Counted from the stretch's first letter, positions 1 to 6,064 are shown. The stretch: 7,036 nucleotides of DNA from an uncultured Sulfitobacter sp. (GCA_937923365.1 CALAIJ010000172.1:1-7036), one strand, 5' to 3'. The notes: generated by a model not told the origin, from the letters alone. Translations and numbers: made by a program.

Positions 1-184
1 CCATCCAGTTCTGCGCGACCACAGGCTGCCCGCTTGTCTTGGCCTCAAAGGCGGCTGTCACCTGCGCCGACATGCCCTGAAACGCCCCTGCCCCGGCAGC
101 CTCCGGTGCGACTGCGTCCGCGGCCTGCTGGGCGGCAACACCGCCCGCCACCAGCAACGCAATCATTGTCAGCAACTTACCCAT
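1..184 (-). CDS. Secreted protein N-terminus, possibly gamma-glutamyltransferase (partial)
   Basis: This is the first 61 codons of a minus-strand gene whose remainder lies beyond the left edge. It opens with a short basic stretch (MGKLL) and a hydrophobic core ending near residues 15-18 (GVAA), a typical Sec signal peptide, so the product is probably exported to the periplasm. The start is supported by a purine-rich GGAAG about nine bases upstream. After the signal comes an Ala-rich linker, then residues 53-61 reading QPVVAQNWM. That stretch resembles what I remember just before the conserved 'ANPLA..AG..VL..GG.AADA' block of Roseobacter gamma-glutamyltransferases, which cleave gamma-glutamyl bonds in glutathione-like peptides. 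The diagnostic catalytic threonine region is outside the window, so this name is a guess. The gene is a real coding start with good confidence; the family is uncertain. Confidence 0.6.
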   Translation of the reverse strand, partial: MGKLLTMIALLVAGGVAAQQAADAVAPEAAGAGAFQGMSAQVTAAFEAKTSGQPVVAQNWM

Positions 185-224
185 CTGCACATCTTCCTTT
201 TTCTGGCCCTAATATTCCCGGAGT

Positions 225-241
225 TTGAGGCAGAGCCTCAA
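225..241. other. Perfect 7-bp hairpin between minus-strand genes
   Basis: TTGAGGC and GCCTCAA are exact reverse complements separated by the 3-nt loop AGA. The hairpin lies in the gap between the dehydrogenase stop and the start of the partial secreted-protein gene. No run of T follows on either strand, so it is not a textbook intrinsic terminator. It could be a secondary stop, a leader structure of the downstream gene, or chance. Confidence 0.35.
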
Positions 242-269
242 TCAAACAAAGATGTGCGGGCTTGCCCGC
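240..269 (-). terminator. Probable intrinsic terminator of the dehydrogenase gene
   Basis: On the minus strand, about 30 bases after the dehydrogenase stop codon, GCGGG-CAAG-CCCGC forms a strong GC stem (positions 256-269). It is followed by a T-rich stretch (ACATCTTTGTTTGATT). The order of stem then T-rich tail fits transcription termination on the minus strand and would insulate the dehydrogenase from the secreted-protein gene on the same strand. The T tract is interrupted, so efficiency is uncertain. Confidence 0.45.
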
Positions 270-298
270 TCAATACCCTCAACGGCAGGGCGCCACGC

Positions 299-1285
299 TT
301 ACAAGAGCGCGGGCACAACCTGATCGGGCGGACGGTGCCCGTCGTCGAAGGTCTTGATGTTGATGATGACCTTCTCGCCCATCTCGATACGCCCTTCGAG
401 CGTGGCTGAACCCATATGCGGCAACAGCACGACATTCTCCAGTGCGCGCAGGCGCGGGTTGATCTCGACCCCGTGCTCGTAGACATCAAGACCGGCACCT
501 TTGATCTCGCCTGCGCGGAGCATCCGTGTCAGCGCATTCTCGTCGATCACTTCCCCGCGCGAGGTGTTGACGATCACCGCCTCTGGCTTCATCAGCTTCA
601 AGCGCCGTGCGTTCATCAGATGAAACGTGGACGGCGTATGCGGGCAGTTGACCGAAATGACATCCATCCGCGCAACCATCTGGTCAAGGCTCTCCCAATA
701 GGTGGCTTCCAAACCGGATTCGATCTGCTCGTGCAGGCGCCTGCGGTTGTGGTAATGCACCTGCATCCCGAAGGCCTGTGCGCGGCGTGCAACAGCCTGC
801 CCGATCCGGCCCATGCCCAGAATACCCAGCCGCCGCCCGCTGACGCGCCCGCCCAGCAAAGCCGTCGGCGCCCAGCCGGACCATTTGTTTTGCTGCATCA
901 TGGCCATGCCCTCGGACATGCGCCGTGTAACTGCCAAAATCAGCGCCATGGTCATGTCAGCCGTGTCATCGGTCAAAACGCCGGGGGTATTGCTGACCAA
1001 CACACCGCGTTGGCGCGCTGTGGCCACATCAATGTGATCCACACCCGCCCCGTAGTTGGCGATCAGGCGCAGCTGATCTCCGGCCTGCCCCAGAAGGGCT
1101 GCATCAATTTCATCGGTGACAGTGGGCACCAGAACATCCGCCGTCTGTACCGCCGCAACCAGTTCTTCACGGGTCATTGGTGTGTCGTCACTGCGCAAGG
1201 TGACATCGAATAATTCGGACAGGCGGGTTTCCACCGCTTCCGGCAACCGTCGCGTGACGACAACACTCAGACGTTTTTTTGACAT
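299..1285 (-). CDS. D-2-hydroxyacid dehydrogenase (glyoxylate/hydroxypyruvate reductase type)
   Basis: The 328-residue cytosolic enzyme belongs to the NAD(P)-dependent D-isomer 2-hydroxyacid dehydrogenases, which interconvert 2-oxoacids and D-2-hydroxyacids such as glyoxylate/glycolate or hydroxypyruvate/D-glycerate. Visible marks are the substrate-loop NYGAGVDHID (77-86), the Rossmann motif LGILGMGRIG (153-162), NTSRGE with the substrate-binding Arg243, GLDVYE (265-270) and LPHMGSAT with catalytic His290. Length is normal for the family. The start at MSKK is fixed by a perfect AGGAGG five bases upstream. An upstream in-frame ATG at 1390 would add an unlikely Cys-rich leader. Oddity: the position that normally holds the catalytic Glu (18 residues before the His, 29 after the Arg) appears to be Gly272, with Glu270 and Glu274 nearby. 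Exact substrate cannot be told. It is transcribed divergently from the SH3-like gene. Confidence 0.93.
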   Translation of the reverse strand: MSKKRLSVVVTRRLPEAVETRLSELFDVTLRSDDTPMTREELVAAVQTADVLVPTVTDEIDAALLGQAGDQLRLIANYGAGVDHIDVATARQRGVLVSNTPGVLTDDTADMTMALILAVTRRMSEGMAMMQQNKWSGWAPTALLGGRVSGRRLGILGMGRIGQAVARRAQAFGMQVHYHNRRRLHEQIESGLEATYWESLDQMVARMDVISVNCPHTPSTFHLMNARRLKLMKPEAVIVNTSRGEVIDENALTRMLRAGEIKGAGLDVYEHGVEINPRLRALENVVLLPHMGSATLEGRIEMGEKVIINIKTFDDGHRPPDQVVPALL

Positions 1286-1290
1286 CGGCC

Positions 1291-1296
1291 CCTCCT
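1291..1296 (-). promoter_or_regulatory. Strong ribosome binding site fixing the dehydrogenase start
   Basis: A perfect AGGAGG on the minus strand lies five bases before the ATG at 1285-1283. It decides the start against the longer in-frame candidate at 1390, which has no comparable site. Confidence 0.8.
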
Positions 1297-1340
1297 GACA
1301 CTTGGCGCAAGCTGCACCTTTGGTCATGGTGTCCCAAGCA

Positions 1341-1365
1341 GCGACGGGGCACAAGAACCCCGCGC
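1341..1365. other. Hairpin in the divergent intergenic region
   Basis: GCG-A-CGGGG pairs with CCCCG-CGC across an 8-nt loop, giving eight base pairs with one bulged A. It sits roughly midway between the divergent dehydrogenase and SH3-like gene starts, about 37 bases upstream of the latter. It has no downstream T-run. It could be a leader structure or an operator, or simply GC-rich sequence; no clear sigma-70 promoter boxes were recognised around it. Confidence 0.3.
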
Positions 1366-1401
1366 CGCAAAAGAGCAACAAAAGACACATCGGCAGGCAG
1401 C

Positions 1402-1911
1402 ATGATCTTCAAGACCCTCAAAAGCGCCCTTGCGGCGTCCCTTATGATTGTGACCCTTCAGTCCGCGCCCGTGGCCGCCGAAGGCAAGGGTCAGGTGACC
1501 AATCTGCCTCTGCCGCGCTTTGTGTCCATGAAGGCCTCCGAAGGGAACGTGCGCCGTGGCCCGTCGCTGACCCACCGCATTGACTGGGTCTACAAGCGCC
1601 GCGACATGCCTTTGCGCATCACCGCCGAGCACGGCCATTGGCGCCGGGTTGAGGACCGAGATGGCATGGGCGGCTGGGTACATTACTCTCTTTTGTCCGG
1701 TGTCCGTACGGTGCTTATCGAAAAAGACATGCTGGCCCTGCATGCGCGCCCCGATCCGTCCGCGCCCGTGATGGCCGCATTGGAGCTGGGCGTGGTCGCA
1801 CGTTTGGGCAAATGCAGCGCCGAATGGTGCGAGCTACGCTCTGGCGGATACAAAGGCTGGGCCCCCAAAGCCCGCTTTTGGGGTGCAGCCCCGCACGAGA
1901 TACGCGACTAA
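1402..1911 (+). CDS. Secreted SH3-like (SH3b/SH3_4) domain protein
   Basis: This 169-residue protein has a clear N-terminal signal peptide: basic MIFKTLK, a hydrophobic core to about residue 22, and a likely cleavage after APVAA (22-26). It should act in the periplasm. Two SH3-like repeats follow. The first, about 38-100, carries NVRRGPSLTHRIDWVYK and the typical W-R-x-V-E-D-x-x-G-x-x-GWVH core. The second, about 101-160, carries LHARPDPSAPVMAALE and W-C-E-L-...-GWAPKARFWG. Bacterial SH3-like domains of this kind usually bind cell-wall peptides or protein partners; the ligand here is unknown. Cys138 and Cys143 lie close together in the second repeat and could form a disulphide or bind a metal. 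The start was chosen at the signal peptide; the upstream site (GGCAGGCAG) is weak. Longer in-frame starts would put a basic, non-homologous segment before the signal. It is 65 bases upstream of the oxidoreductase gene on the same strand, without an obvious terminator between them. Confidence 0.9.
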   Translation: MIFKTLKSALAASLMIVTLQSAPVAAEGKGQVTNLPLPRFVSMKASEGNVRRGPSLTHRIDWVYKRRDMPLRITAEHGHWRRVEDRDGMGGWVHYSLLSGVRTVLIEKDMLALHARPDPSAPVMAALELGVVARLGKCSAEWCELRSGGYKGWAPKARFWGAAPHEIRD

Positions 1912-1963
1912 CCACGATTGAACCTCGCCCGCGTTTGCCGCAAAGATGCCCCTGAACCCCAAC

Positions 1964-1968
1964 AGGAG
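1964..1968 (+). promoter_or_regulatory. Ribosome binding site of the quinone-reductase-like gene
   Basis: AGGAG lies eight bases before the ATG at 1977 and supports that start as the translation initiation site. Confidence 0.7.
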
Positions 1969-1976
1969 CCTTCGCC

Positions 1977-2963
1977 ATGCACGCCATCACCTACACCGCT
2001 TTTGGCACCGCCCGCGATGTGCTGACCCTCAAAGACATCGACACGCCAAAGCCGCAGGCGGGGGAGGTTCTGGTACGTCTGGCGTTCTCGGGAGTGAACC
2101 CTTCGGACGTCAAATCCCGTGCAGGCACCCGCCCCGGCGTGACCAAGCCCGCCTTTGACACGATCATCCCCCACAGCGATGGCGCCGGCGTGATCGAGGC
2201 TGTGGGCGACGGCGTGGACCCTGCCCGCATCGGCACCCGCGTCTGGATCTGGAACGGCCAATGGCAGCGCGCTTTTGGCACTGCCGCCAGCCACATCGCC
2301 TTGCCCTCGGATCAGGCTGTCACCCTGCCCGACGCGATTGATTTCGAAACTGCGGCGTCCTTCGGCATTCCGGGGCTGACGGCCTGCCACGCGGTCTTTG
2401 GTGGCGGCGAAGTCGTAGGCCGCACCGTTCTGGTCCAGGGAGGCGCAGGCACGGTGGGCCTGCTGGCCGTGCAACTGGCCAAATGGGGGGGTGCACGGGT
2501 GATCGCAACCTGCAGTCCGCGTGACATGGCGCGGGTCAAAGCTGCCGGCGCAGATGCGGCGCTGGACTATGCGGCCCCTGACCTGACGGCCGCCGTGCTG
2601 GCCGCAAACGACGGCAAACCCGTCGATACCATCGTCGAGGTCGAGTTTGGCCTGAACATCGCCGCGGACGCGGACATTATTGCGCCAAACGGGCGCATTG
2701 CGGCCTATGGATCGGCCAAGGACATGGCCCCGACCCTGCCCTTTGGTCCCTTGCTGTTCAAAGCGGTCGATATCGACATTGTGTTGATCTATCTGCTGGC
2801 GCGCGCACCACGCGACGCAGCAATTGCACGCCTGCATGACGCGTTCATGGCAGGCGCTTTGAGCTGCCCCGTGGCTCAGGTGTTCGATCTGGCGCAGACC
2901 GCCGCCGCACACGAAGCCGTCGAGGACGGCACCCGCGACGGGGCAATTCTGATCCGCTGCTGA
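1977..2963 (+). CDS. Zinc-free medium-chain oxidoreductase, NADPH:quinone reductase-like
   Basis: The 328-residue protein is a medium-chain dehydrogenase/reductase. The N-terminal GroES-like half (about 1-120) contains FSGVNPSDVKSRAG (37-50) and IPHSDGAGVIEAVGDGV (64-80). The nucleotide-binding half carries VQGGAGTVGLLAVQLAKWGGA (153-173), the GxGxxG-like Rossmann turn typical of quinone oxidoreductases. The cysteine and glutamate that bind catalytic zinc in alcohol dehydrogenases are absent (NPSD and HSDGAG instead), and no four-cysteine structural-zinc lobe is present. It is therefore most like the zinc-independent, NADPH-dependent reductases of quinones or activated alkenes, acting in the cytosol. 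Database names such as 'zinc-binding alcohol dehydrogenase' would be misleading. The real substrate cannot be inferred. It may be co-transcribed with the SH3-like gene; the gap to the mechanosensitive channel gene is 62 bases. Confidence 0.93.
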   Translation: MHAITYTAFGTARDVLTLKDIDTPKPQAGEVLVRLAFSGVNPSDVKSRAGTRPGVTKPAFDTIIPHSDGAGVIEAVGDGVDPARIGTRVWIWNGQWQRAFGTAASHIALPSDQAVTLPDAIDFETAASFGIPGLTACHAVFGGGEVVGRTVLVQGGAGTVGLLAVQLAKWGGARVIATCSPRDMARVKAAGADAALDYAAPDLTAAVLAANDGKPVDTIVEVEFGLNIAADADIIAPNGRIAAYGSAKDMAPTLPFGPLLFKAVDIDIVLIYLLARAPRDAAIARLHDAFMAGALSCPVAQVFDLAQTAAAHEAVEDGTRDGAILIRC

Positions 2964-3025
2964 TTGCCAAGCCTCAGTCGCATCCCTAGGGTGATGGCAT
3001 TTAAACGACCACGGATTTACCCGAA

Positions 3026-4345
3026 ATGCGCGTTCTTGCCCTTCTGCTCTGCCTTGCCTTTCCGCTGACCCTTACGGCCCAGACCGACCAGCCCACGGGC
3101 ACCATCGCCGTCGAGGACAGTGCAGCGGCTGACGCGGCCATTGCCACGCGCATCCGCGATATTCTGGGCGAACTGGATGGCTATGAAGACGTCTCTGTCA
3201 CCGTCACCTCCGGCATTGTGACCTTGCGCGGCACCACATTGGACAAGCCGACCGCGACCCGCCTGAACGATCTTGCAGGCCGCGTGGCAGGCGTGGTGGC
3301 CATCGAAAACGAAGTAACCGAAACCACCGAGGTCATGGAGCGGATCAACCCCGCACTAGAGCGGTTCGAAACCCGCATTTGGCAGATCATCGCCTTCTTG
3401 CCACTGGCCTTGGTGGCACTTGGCGTTTTTATCGTGGTGGTTTGGGTCGGCTTCTTTCTGGCGCGGCGCAAACAACCTTGGGATCGCTTGTCCCCCAACG
3501 CATTTATCGCAGATATCTACCGCCAGATCGTGCGGTTGTTCTTTGTCATCGCGGGGCTGGTGATCGCCTTGGACATCGTGAATGCCACTGCATTGCTATC
3601 GGGAATTCTGGGGGCCGCGGGTATCGTGGGTCTGGCCATCGGCTTTGCCGTGCGCGACACGGTCGAGAACTTCATCGCCTCTATCATGCTGTCGATCCGC
3701 CAGCCGTTCCGCCCCAATGACACCGTGGAAATCCAAGGGGATACGGGCAAGGTCATCCGCCTAACCAGCCGCGCGACGATTCTGCTGAGCTTTGACGGCA
3801 ACCACATCCGAATTCCCAACGCGACGGTCTTCAAAAGCCGCATCGTGAACTTTTCGCGCAACGCTGAGCGGCGGTTCCAGTTTGCCCTGACCGTGGACCC
3901 TGGATGTGATCTGGATCAGGCCCGCCACCTTGCCGAAGACACCCTGCACAGCCTGCCGTTTGTACTGAACTCACCCGAAGTGTCGGTCTGGATCGACAGC
4001 GTGGATGACTTTTGGGTCACGTTGCAAATGACCGCATGGATCAACCAGAATGAGACATCAATCACACTGGCCCGTTCCGAAGCGATCCGCCTGACCCAAG
4101 CCGCCTATGACGCCGCAGGTATCAGCGCGCCTTTACCCGGCTACCGGATCGAGAATTTGCCCGAAGCAGCGGCCAAAGCCCCCAAGAGCGCACCAAAGGT
4201 ATCCAAAACCCCAAGCACGCCAGCCCCTGCCCCTGCGCAGGATGTGGAAGACCGCGCCGACAAGGAACTTGAGCAAATTGTCGACCAGGAACGCGCCGAA
4301 CTGGAACGCAGCGACCTACTGAACGTCAACGCATCCGAGGAATAG
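3026..4345 (+). CDS. BON-domain MscS-family mechanosensitive ion channel
   Basis: This 439-residue inner-membrane channel should release small osmolytes when membrane tension rises. In order: a signal peptide (1-19, cleavage near LTA-QT); a BON domain (about 36-100) with the SVTVTSGIVTLRGT core and VAGVVAIENEV end; a transmembrane helix (about 120-146); a second (about 168-188); and the MscS pore helix (about 189-223), rich in Gly/Ala and ending FAVRDTVENFIASIMLSIRQPF. A beta domain follows (about 230-280; NDTVEIQGDTGKV, HIRIPNATVFKSRIVNFSR), then the alpha/beta domain to about 375. The tail is an Ala/Pro/Lys linker (380-403) and a highly charged, probably helical stretch (406-431). With a cleaved signal the BON domain would be periplasmic. 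The upstream ribosome site is weak (only GGA-like). A BON domain, usually found in periplasmic phospholipid-binding proteins such as OsmY, fused to MscS is less usual than plain MscS. Confidence 0.93.
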   Translation: MRVLALLLCLAFPLTLTAQTDQPTGTIAVEDSAAADAAIATRIRDILGELDGYEDVSVTVTSGIVTLRGTTLDKPTATRLNDLAGRVAGVVAIENEVTETTEVMERINPALERFETRIWQIIAFLPLALVALGVFIVVVWVGFFLARRKQPWDRLSPNAFIADIYRQIVRLFFVIAGLVIALDIVNATALLSGILGAAGIVGLAIGFAVRDTVENFIASIMLSIRQPFRPNDTVEIQGDTGKVIRLTSRATILLSFDGNHIRIPNATVFKSRIVNFSRNAERRFQFALTVDPGCDLDQARHLAEDTLHSLPFVLNSPEVSVWIDSVDDFWVTLQMTAWINQNETSITLARSEAIRLTQAAYDAAGISAPLPGYRIENLPEAAAKAPKSAPKVSKTPSTPAPAPAQDVEDRADKELEQIVDQERAELERSDLLNVNASEE

Positions 4346-4366
4346 CAGATTTTTGCCAAAACGGTC

Positions 4367-4395
4367 TTGCACTGCGCAGCCTAGCCCCTTAATTA
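4367..4395 (+). promoter_or_regulatory. Candidate promoter of tRNA-Gln
   Basis: A TTGCAC box (4367-4372) is followed after 16 bases by TTAATT (4389-4394). Transcription would begin around 4400-4403, only a few bases before the mature tRNA at 4406, which is the usual arrangement for tRNA genes. Each box matches the sigma-70 consensus only in part, so the call rests mainly on spacing and position. No convincing terminator separates it from the channel gene, so read-through could also feed the tRNA. Confidence 0.4.
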
Positions 4396-4397
4396 CC

Positions 4398-4603
4398 GCC
4401 GCAGTTGGGATGTAGCCAAGTGGTAAGGCAACTGTTTTTGGTACAGTGTACCGTAGGTTCGAATCCTACCATCCCAGCCACACATTTCCTTGATTGAAAA
4501 CTTGCCTGAACAACTGCGGCTCTTCGTCGTTTGCTGTATCCTGTCATGAAGGTTGGATAGATCATGGAACGCTGTGGGGTTTCGGCGTGCAGGTTCAATC
4601 AAG
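4398..4603. repeat. Two interleaved 10-bp inverted repeats around tRNA-Gln
   Basis: GCCGCAGTTG (4398-4407) is the exact reverse complement of CAACTGCGGC (4511-4520), bracketing the tRNA and overlapping its first two bases. CTTGATTGAA (4489-4498) is the exact reverse complement of TTCAATCAAG (4594-4603). The arms alternate (A, B, A', B'), a pseudoknot-like order. Two perfect 10-bp pairs in about 200 bases is more than expected by chance, but this was noticed after the fact. Function is unknown. Confidence 0.5.
4406..4480 (+). tRNA. tRNA-Gln (anticodon TTG)
   Basis: A complete cloverleaf can be drawn. The acceptor stem pairs TGGGATG (4406-4412) with CATCCCA (4470-4476), followed by discriminator G and an encoded CCA. 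The D arm is GCC/GGC. The anticodon stem pairs ACTGT with ACAGT around the loop TTTTGGT, placing anticodon TTG at 4438-4440. The T arm pairs GTAGG with CCTAC around TTCGAAT. The molecule reads CAA (and CAG by wobble) as glutamine. It is convergent with the urea-transporter operon and downstream of the channel gene. No duplicated tRNA 3' end was found in the window, so there is no sign of an integrated element here. Confidence 0.97.
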
Positions 4604-4614
4604 CGATTGACGCC
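4584..4614. other. Hairpin in the convergent gap, possible urtE terminator
   Basis: TCAATC-AAGC-GATTGA (4595-4610) is a perfect 6-bp hairpin, flanked by GGCG (4584-4587) and CGCC (4611-4614), which can extend it across a 7-nt bulge. It begins ten bases past the urtE stop and lies between two converging transcripts, where a shared terminator would be expected. There is no T-run on either strand, so the assignment is weak. The rest of 4481-4624 shows no gene. Confidence 0.3.
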
Positions 4615-4624
4615 TGATGCCCTG

Positions 4625-5320
4625 TCAGACAGATACGATGTCCAGAACATCTTCGCGCTTGATCTCATTCTTCGACACGTTCTTGATCACCTGCCCGCGC
4701 CGCAGAACAACAATCTGATCTGCCAGTTCGAACGCGAAATCAAAGTATTGTTCCACCAGAACAATCGCCATATCGCCGCGATCACGCAGAAGGCTTATGA
4801 CTTTCCCGATGTGCTGGATGATGTTTGGTTGAATGCCTTCTGTTGGTTCATCCAATAGCAGCAATTTCGGCTTGGTAATGAGCGCACGGGCGATGGCCAG
4901 CTGTTGTTGCTGCCCCCCCGACAAGTCGCCCCCACGACGGTGCGACATCTCCCTGAGGACGGGAAACAGCTCAAAGATGGCGTCCGGAATAAAATGCTCG
5001 GATCTGGGCAGGCAGGAAAACCCCGTCTGCAGGTTTTCACGCACAGTCAGCAAAGGGAAAACATCGCGCCCCTGCGGGACATAGCCGACACCCATCTGGG
5101 CCAGCTTATGTGCCCCCATTTGGCCCAAGGGTTTGCCGCCAAAGGTGATGTTCCCGCCCGAGCGCGGATGCGTGCCGGAAAGCGCCCTGAGCAGACTGGT
5201 TTTGCCAACACCATTGGTTCCCATAACACAGGTGACTTCGCCCAATTTCGCATGCATCGAGACGTCATAAAGGATCTGCGAATTGCCGTAGTGCAGGGTC
5301 AGGTTTTTCACGTCCAACAT
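4625..5320 (-). CDS. urtE: Urea ABC transporter ATP-binding subunit UrtE
   Basis: This 231-residue ATPase is one of the two nucleotide-binding subunits that power uptake of urea (and short amides) through UrtBC from the periplasmic binding protein UrtA. Visible marks are Walker A GTNGVGKT (34-41), the Q-loop VPQGRDVFP (81-89), signature LSGGQ (133-137) and Walker B LLLLDE (153-158), followed by PTEGIQPNIIQHIG (159-172). GRDVFP and TEGIQP are typical of UrtE rather than the amino-acid transporter LivF, its closest relative. The H-loop position reads VEQY with Gln191 in place of His, as is usual in LivF/UrtE proteins. The start lies three bases after the urtD stop, indicating translational coupling. 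It is the last gene of the visible operon and faces tRNA-Gln; no urease gene follows. Confidence 0.94.
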   Translation of the reverse strand: MLDVKNLTLHYGNSQILYDVSMHAKLGEVTCVMGTNGVGKTSLLRALSGTHPRSGGNITFGGKPLGQMGAHKLAQMGVGYVPQGRDVFPLLTVRENLQTGFSCLPRSEHFIPDAIFELFPVLREMSHRRGGDLSGGQQQQLAIARALITKPKLLLLDEPTEGIQPNIIQHIGKVISLLRDRGDMAIVLVEQYFDFAFELADQIVVLRRGQVIKNVSKNEIKREDVLDIVSV

Positions 5321-5323
5321 AGT

Positions 5324-6064
5324 CTAACGCCCCAGATAGACGTCGATGACGTCCTGGTTCTGCGTCACATGATCCAAGCTACCCTCGGCCAGAACCGCGC
5401 CTTCATGCAGCACGGTGACTTTGCAATTCAAGCGCCTGACAAATTCCATATCGTGCTCAACCACCACCACTGCGCGGGTCTTGGCAGCCTCGACGAGGAT
5501 TGCGGTGGTTTTTTCCCGCTCGGCAAGGGTCATGCCAGCGGCGGGCTCATCAACCAGCAACAATCGCGGCTCTTGCGCGAGCAGCATGCCGATTTCCAGC
5601 CATTGTTTCTGGCCATGGCTTAACGCGCCGGACACCTGCAGCAGTGCGTCGCTTAGCCCGATCTGCGCGGCAAGGTCTTCAACGCGCGCAAAGTCTGATG
5701 TGGACGGCTTGAAGAACAGGACTGCCAGAGGTGCGCGATTCTTGCGCAGGGCCATCATCAGATTTTCCTGAACGGTCTGTTCCTCGAACACGGTTGGTTT
5801 CTGGAATTTGCGCCCGATTCCGGCCTGGGCGATCCTGGCCTCTGACAGCCCCTTAAGCGACTGGCTTTTCTCGCCCCACAGGATATGCCCCGTATCGGGC
5901 CGGGTTTTGCCGGTGACGATGTCCATAAACGTCGTCTTGCCCGCGCCGTTGGGGCCGATCACCGCACGTAGCTCAGCATCCGCGATCTGGAACGACAGGT
6001 TGTTGATGGCGCGAAAACCGTCAAAGCTGACCGTGACGCCGGAGACCTCGAGCAAGGTGTTCAT
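5324..6064 (-). CDS. urtD: Urea ABC transporter ATP-binding subunit UrtD
   Basis: The 246-residue partner ATPase of UrtE, LivG-like, sits on the cytosolic face of the UrtBC permease. Motifs are Walker A GPNGAGKT (37-44), a Q-loop in IGRKFQKPTVFEEQTVQENL (Gln88), signature LSHGQ (148-152), Walker B LLLVDE (168-173) followed by PAAGMT, and the switch His204 in VVEHDMEFV. The RKFQKPTVFE stretch is characteristic of UrtD. The start at MNTLLEV is chosen because its ATG overlaps the urtC stop (ATGA) and an AAGGAG lies eight bases upstream inside urtC. An open frame extends further upstream to 6409, but that segment is Cys/His/Arg-rich, overlaps urtC fully and is not family-like. Length is normal for the family. 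Confidence 0.94.
   Translation of the reverse strand: MNTLLEVSGVTVSFDGFRAINNLSFQIADAELRAVIGPNGAGKTTFMDIVTGKTRPDTGHILWGEKSQSLKGLSEARIAQAGIGRKFQKPTVFEEQTVQENLMMALRKNRAPLAVLFFKPSTSDFARVEDLAAQIGLSDALLQVSGALSHGQKQWLEIGMLLAQEPRLLLVDEPAAGMTLAEREKTTAILVEAAKTRAVVVVEHDMEFVRRLNCKVTVLHEGAVLAEGSLDHVTQNQDVIDVYLGR

Noticed and set aside
416..1213. 265-residue plus-strand open frame opposite the dehydrogenase
   Set aside because: It lies fully antisense to a well-recognised enzyme, is rich in His, Gln, Arg and Pro as expected of a GC-rich shadow, and has no family resemblance.
1286..1390. N-terminal extension of the dehydrogenase that looks like a signal peptide (MCLLLLFCGAGFLC)
   Set aside because: A perfect AGGAGG precedes the internal MSKK start, the family begins there, and an exported form of this NAD-dependent enzyme is implausible.
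1279..1401. N-terminal extension of the SH3-like protein
   Set aside because: It would place a basic, low-similarity segment before an evident signal peptide and overlap the divergent gene's start.
1908..2912. 334-residue minus-strand open frame opposite the oxidoreductase
   Set aside because: It is antisense to a clear MDR-family gene and has shadow-like composition; long antisense frames are common in GC-rich genes.
2965..2999. CCCTAGGG palindrome and TGCCA/TGGCA arms between the oxidoreductase and channel genes
   Set aside because: The outer stem is only 5 bp around a 25-nt loop, and there is no T-run; too weak to call a terminator or operator.
4406..4624. Integration (att) site at the tRNA-Gln 3' end
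   Set aside because: No direct repeat of the tRNA 3' end and no integrase or phage gene is visible; the flanking genes are ordinary chromosomal ones.
4904..5623. 239-residue plus-strand open frame spanning urtE and urtD
   Set aside because: It runs antisense across two recognised ATPase genes and has no recognisable domain.
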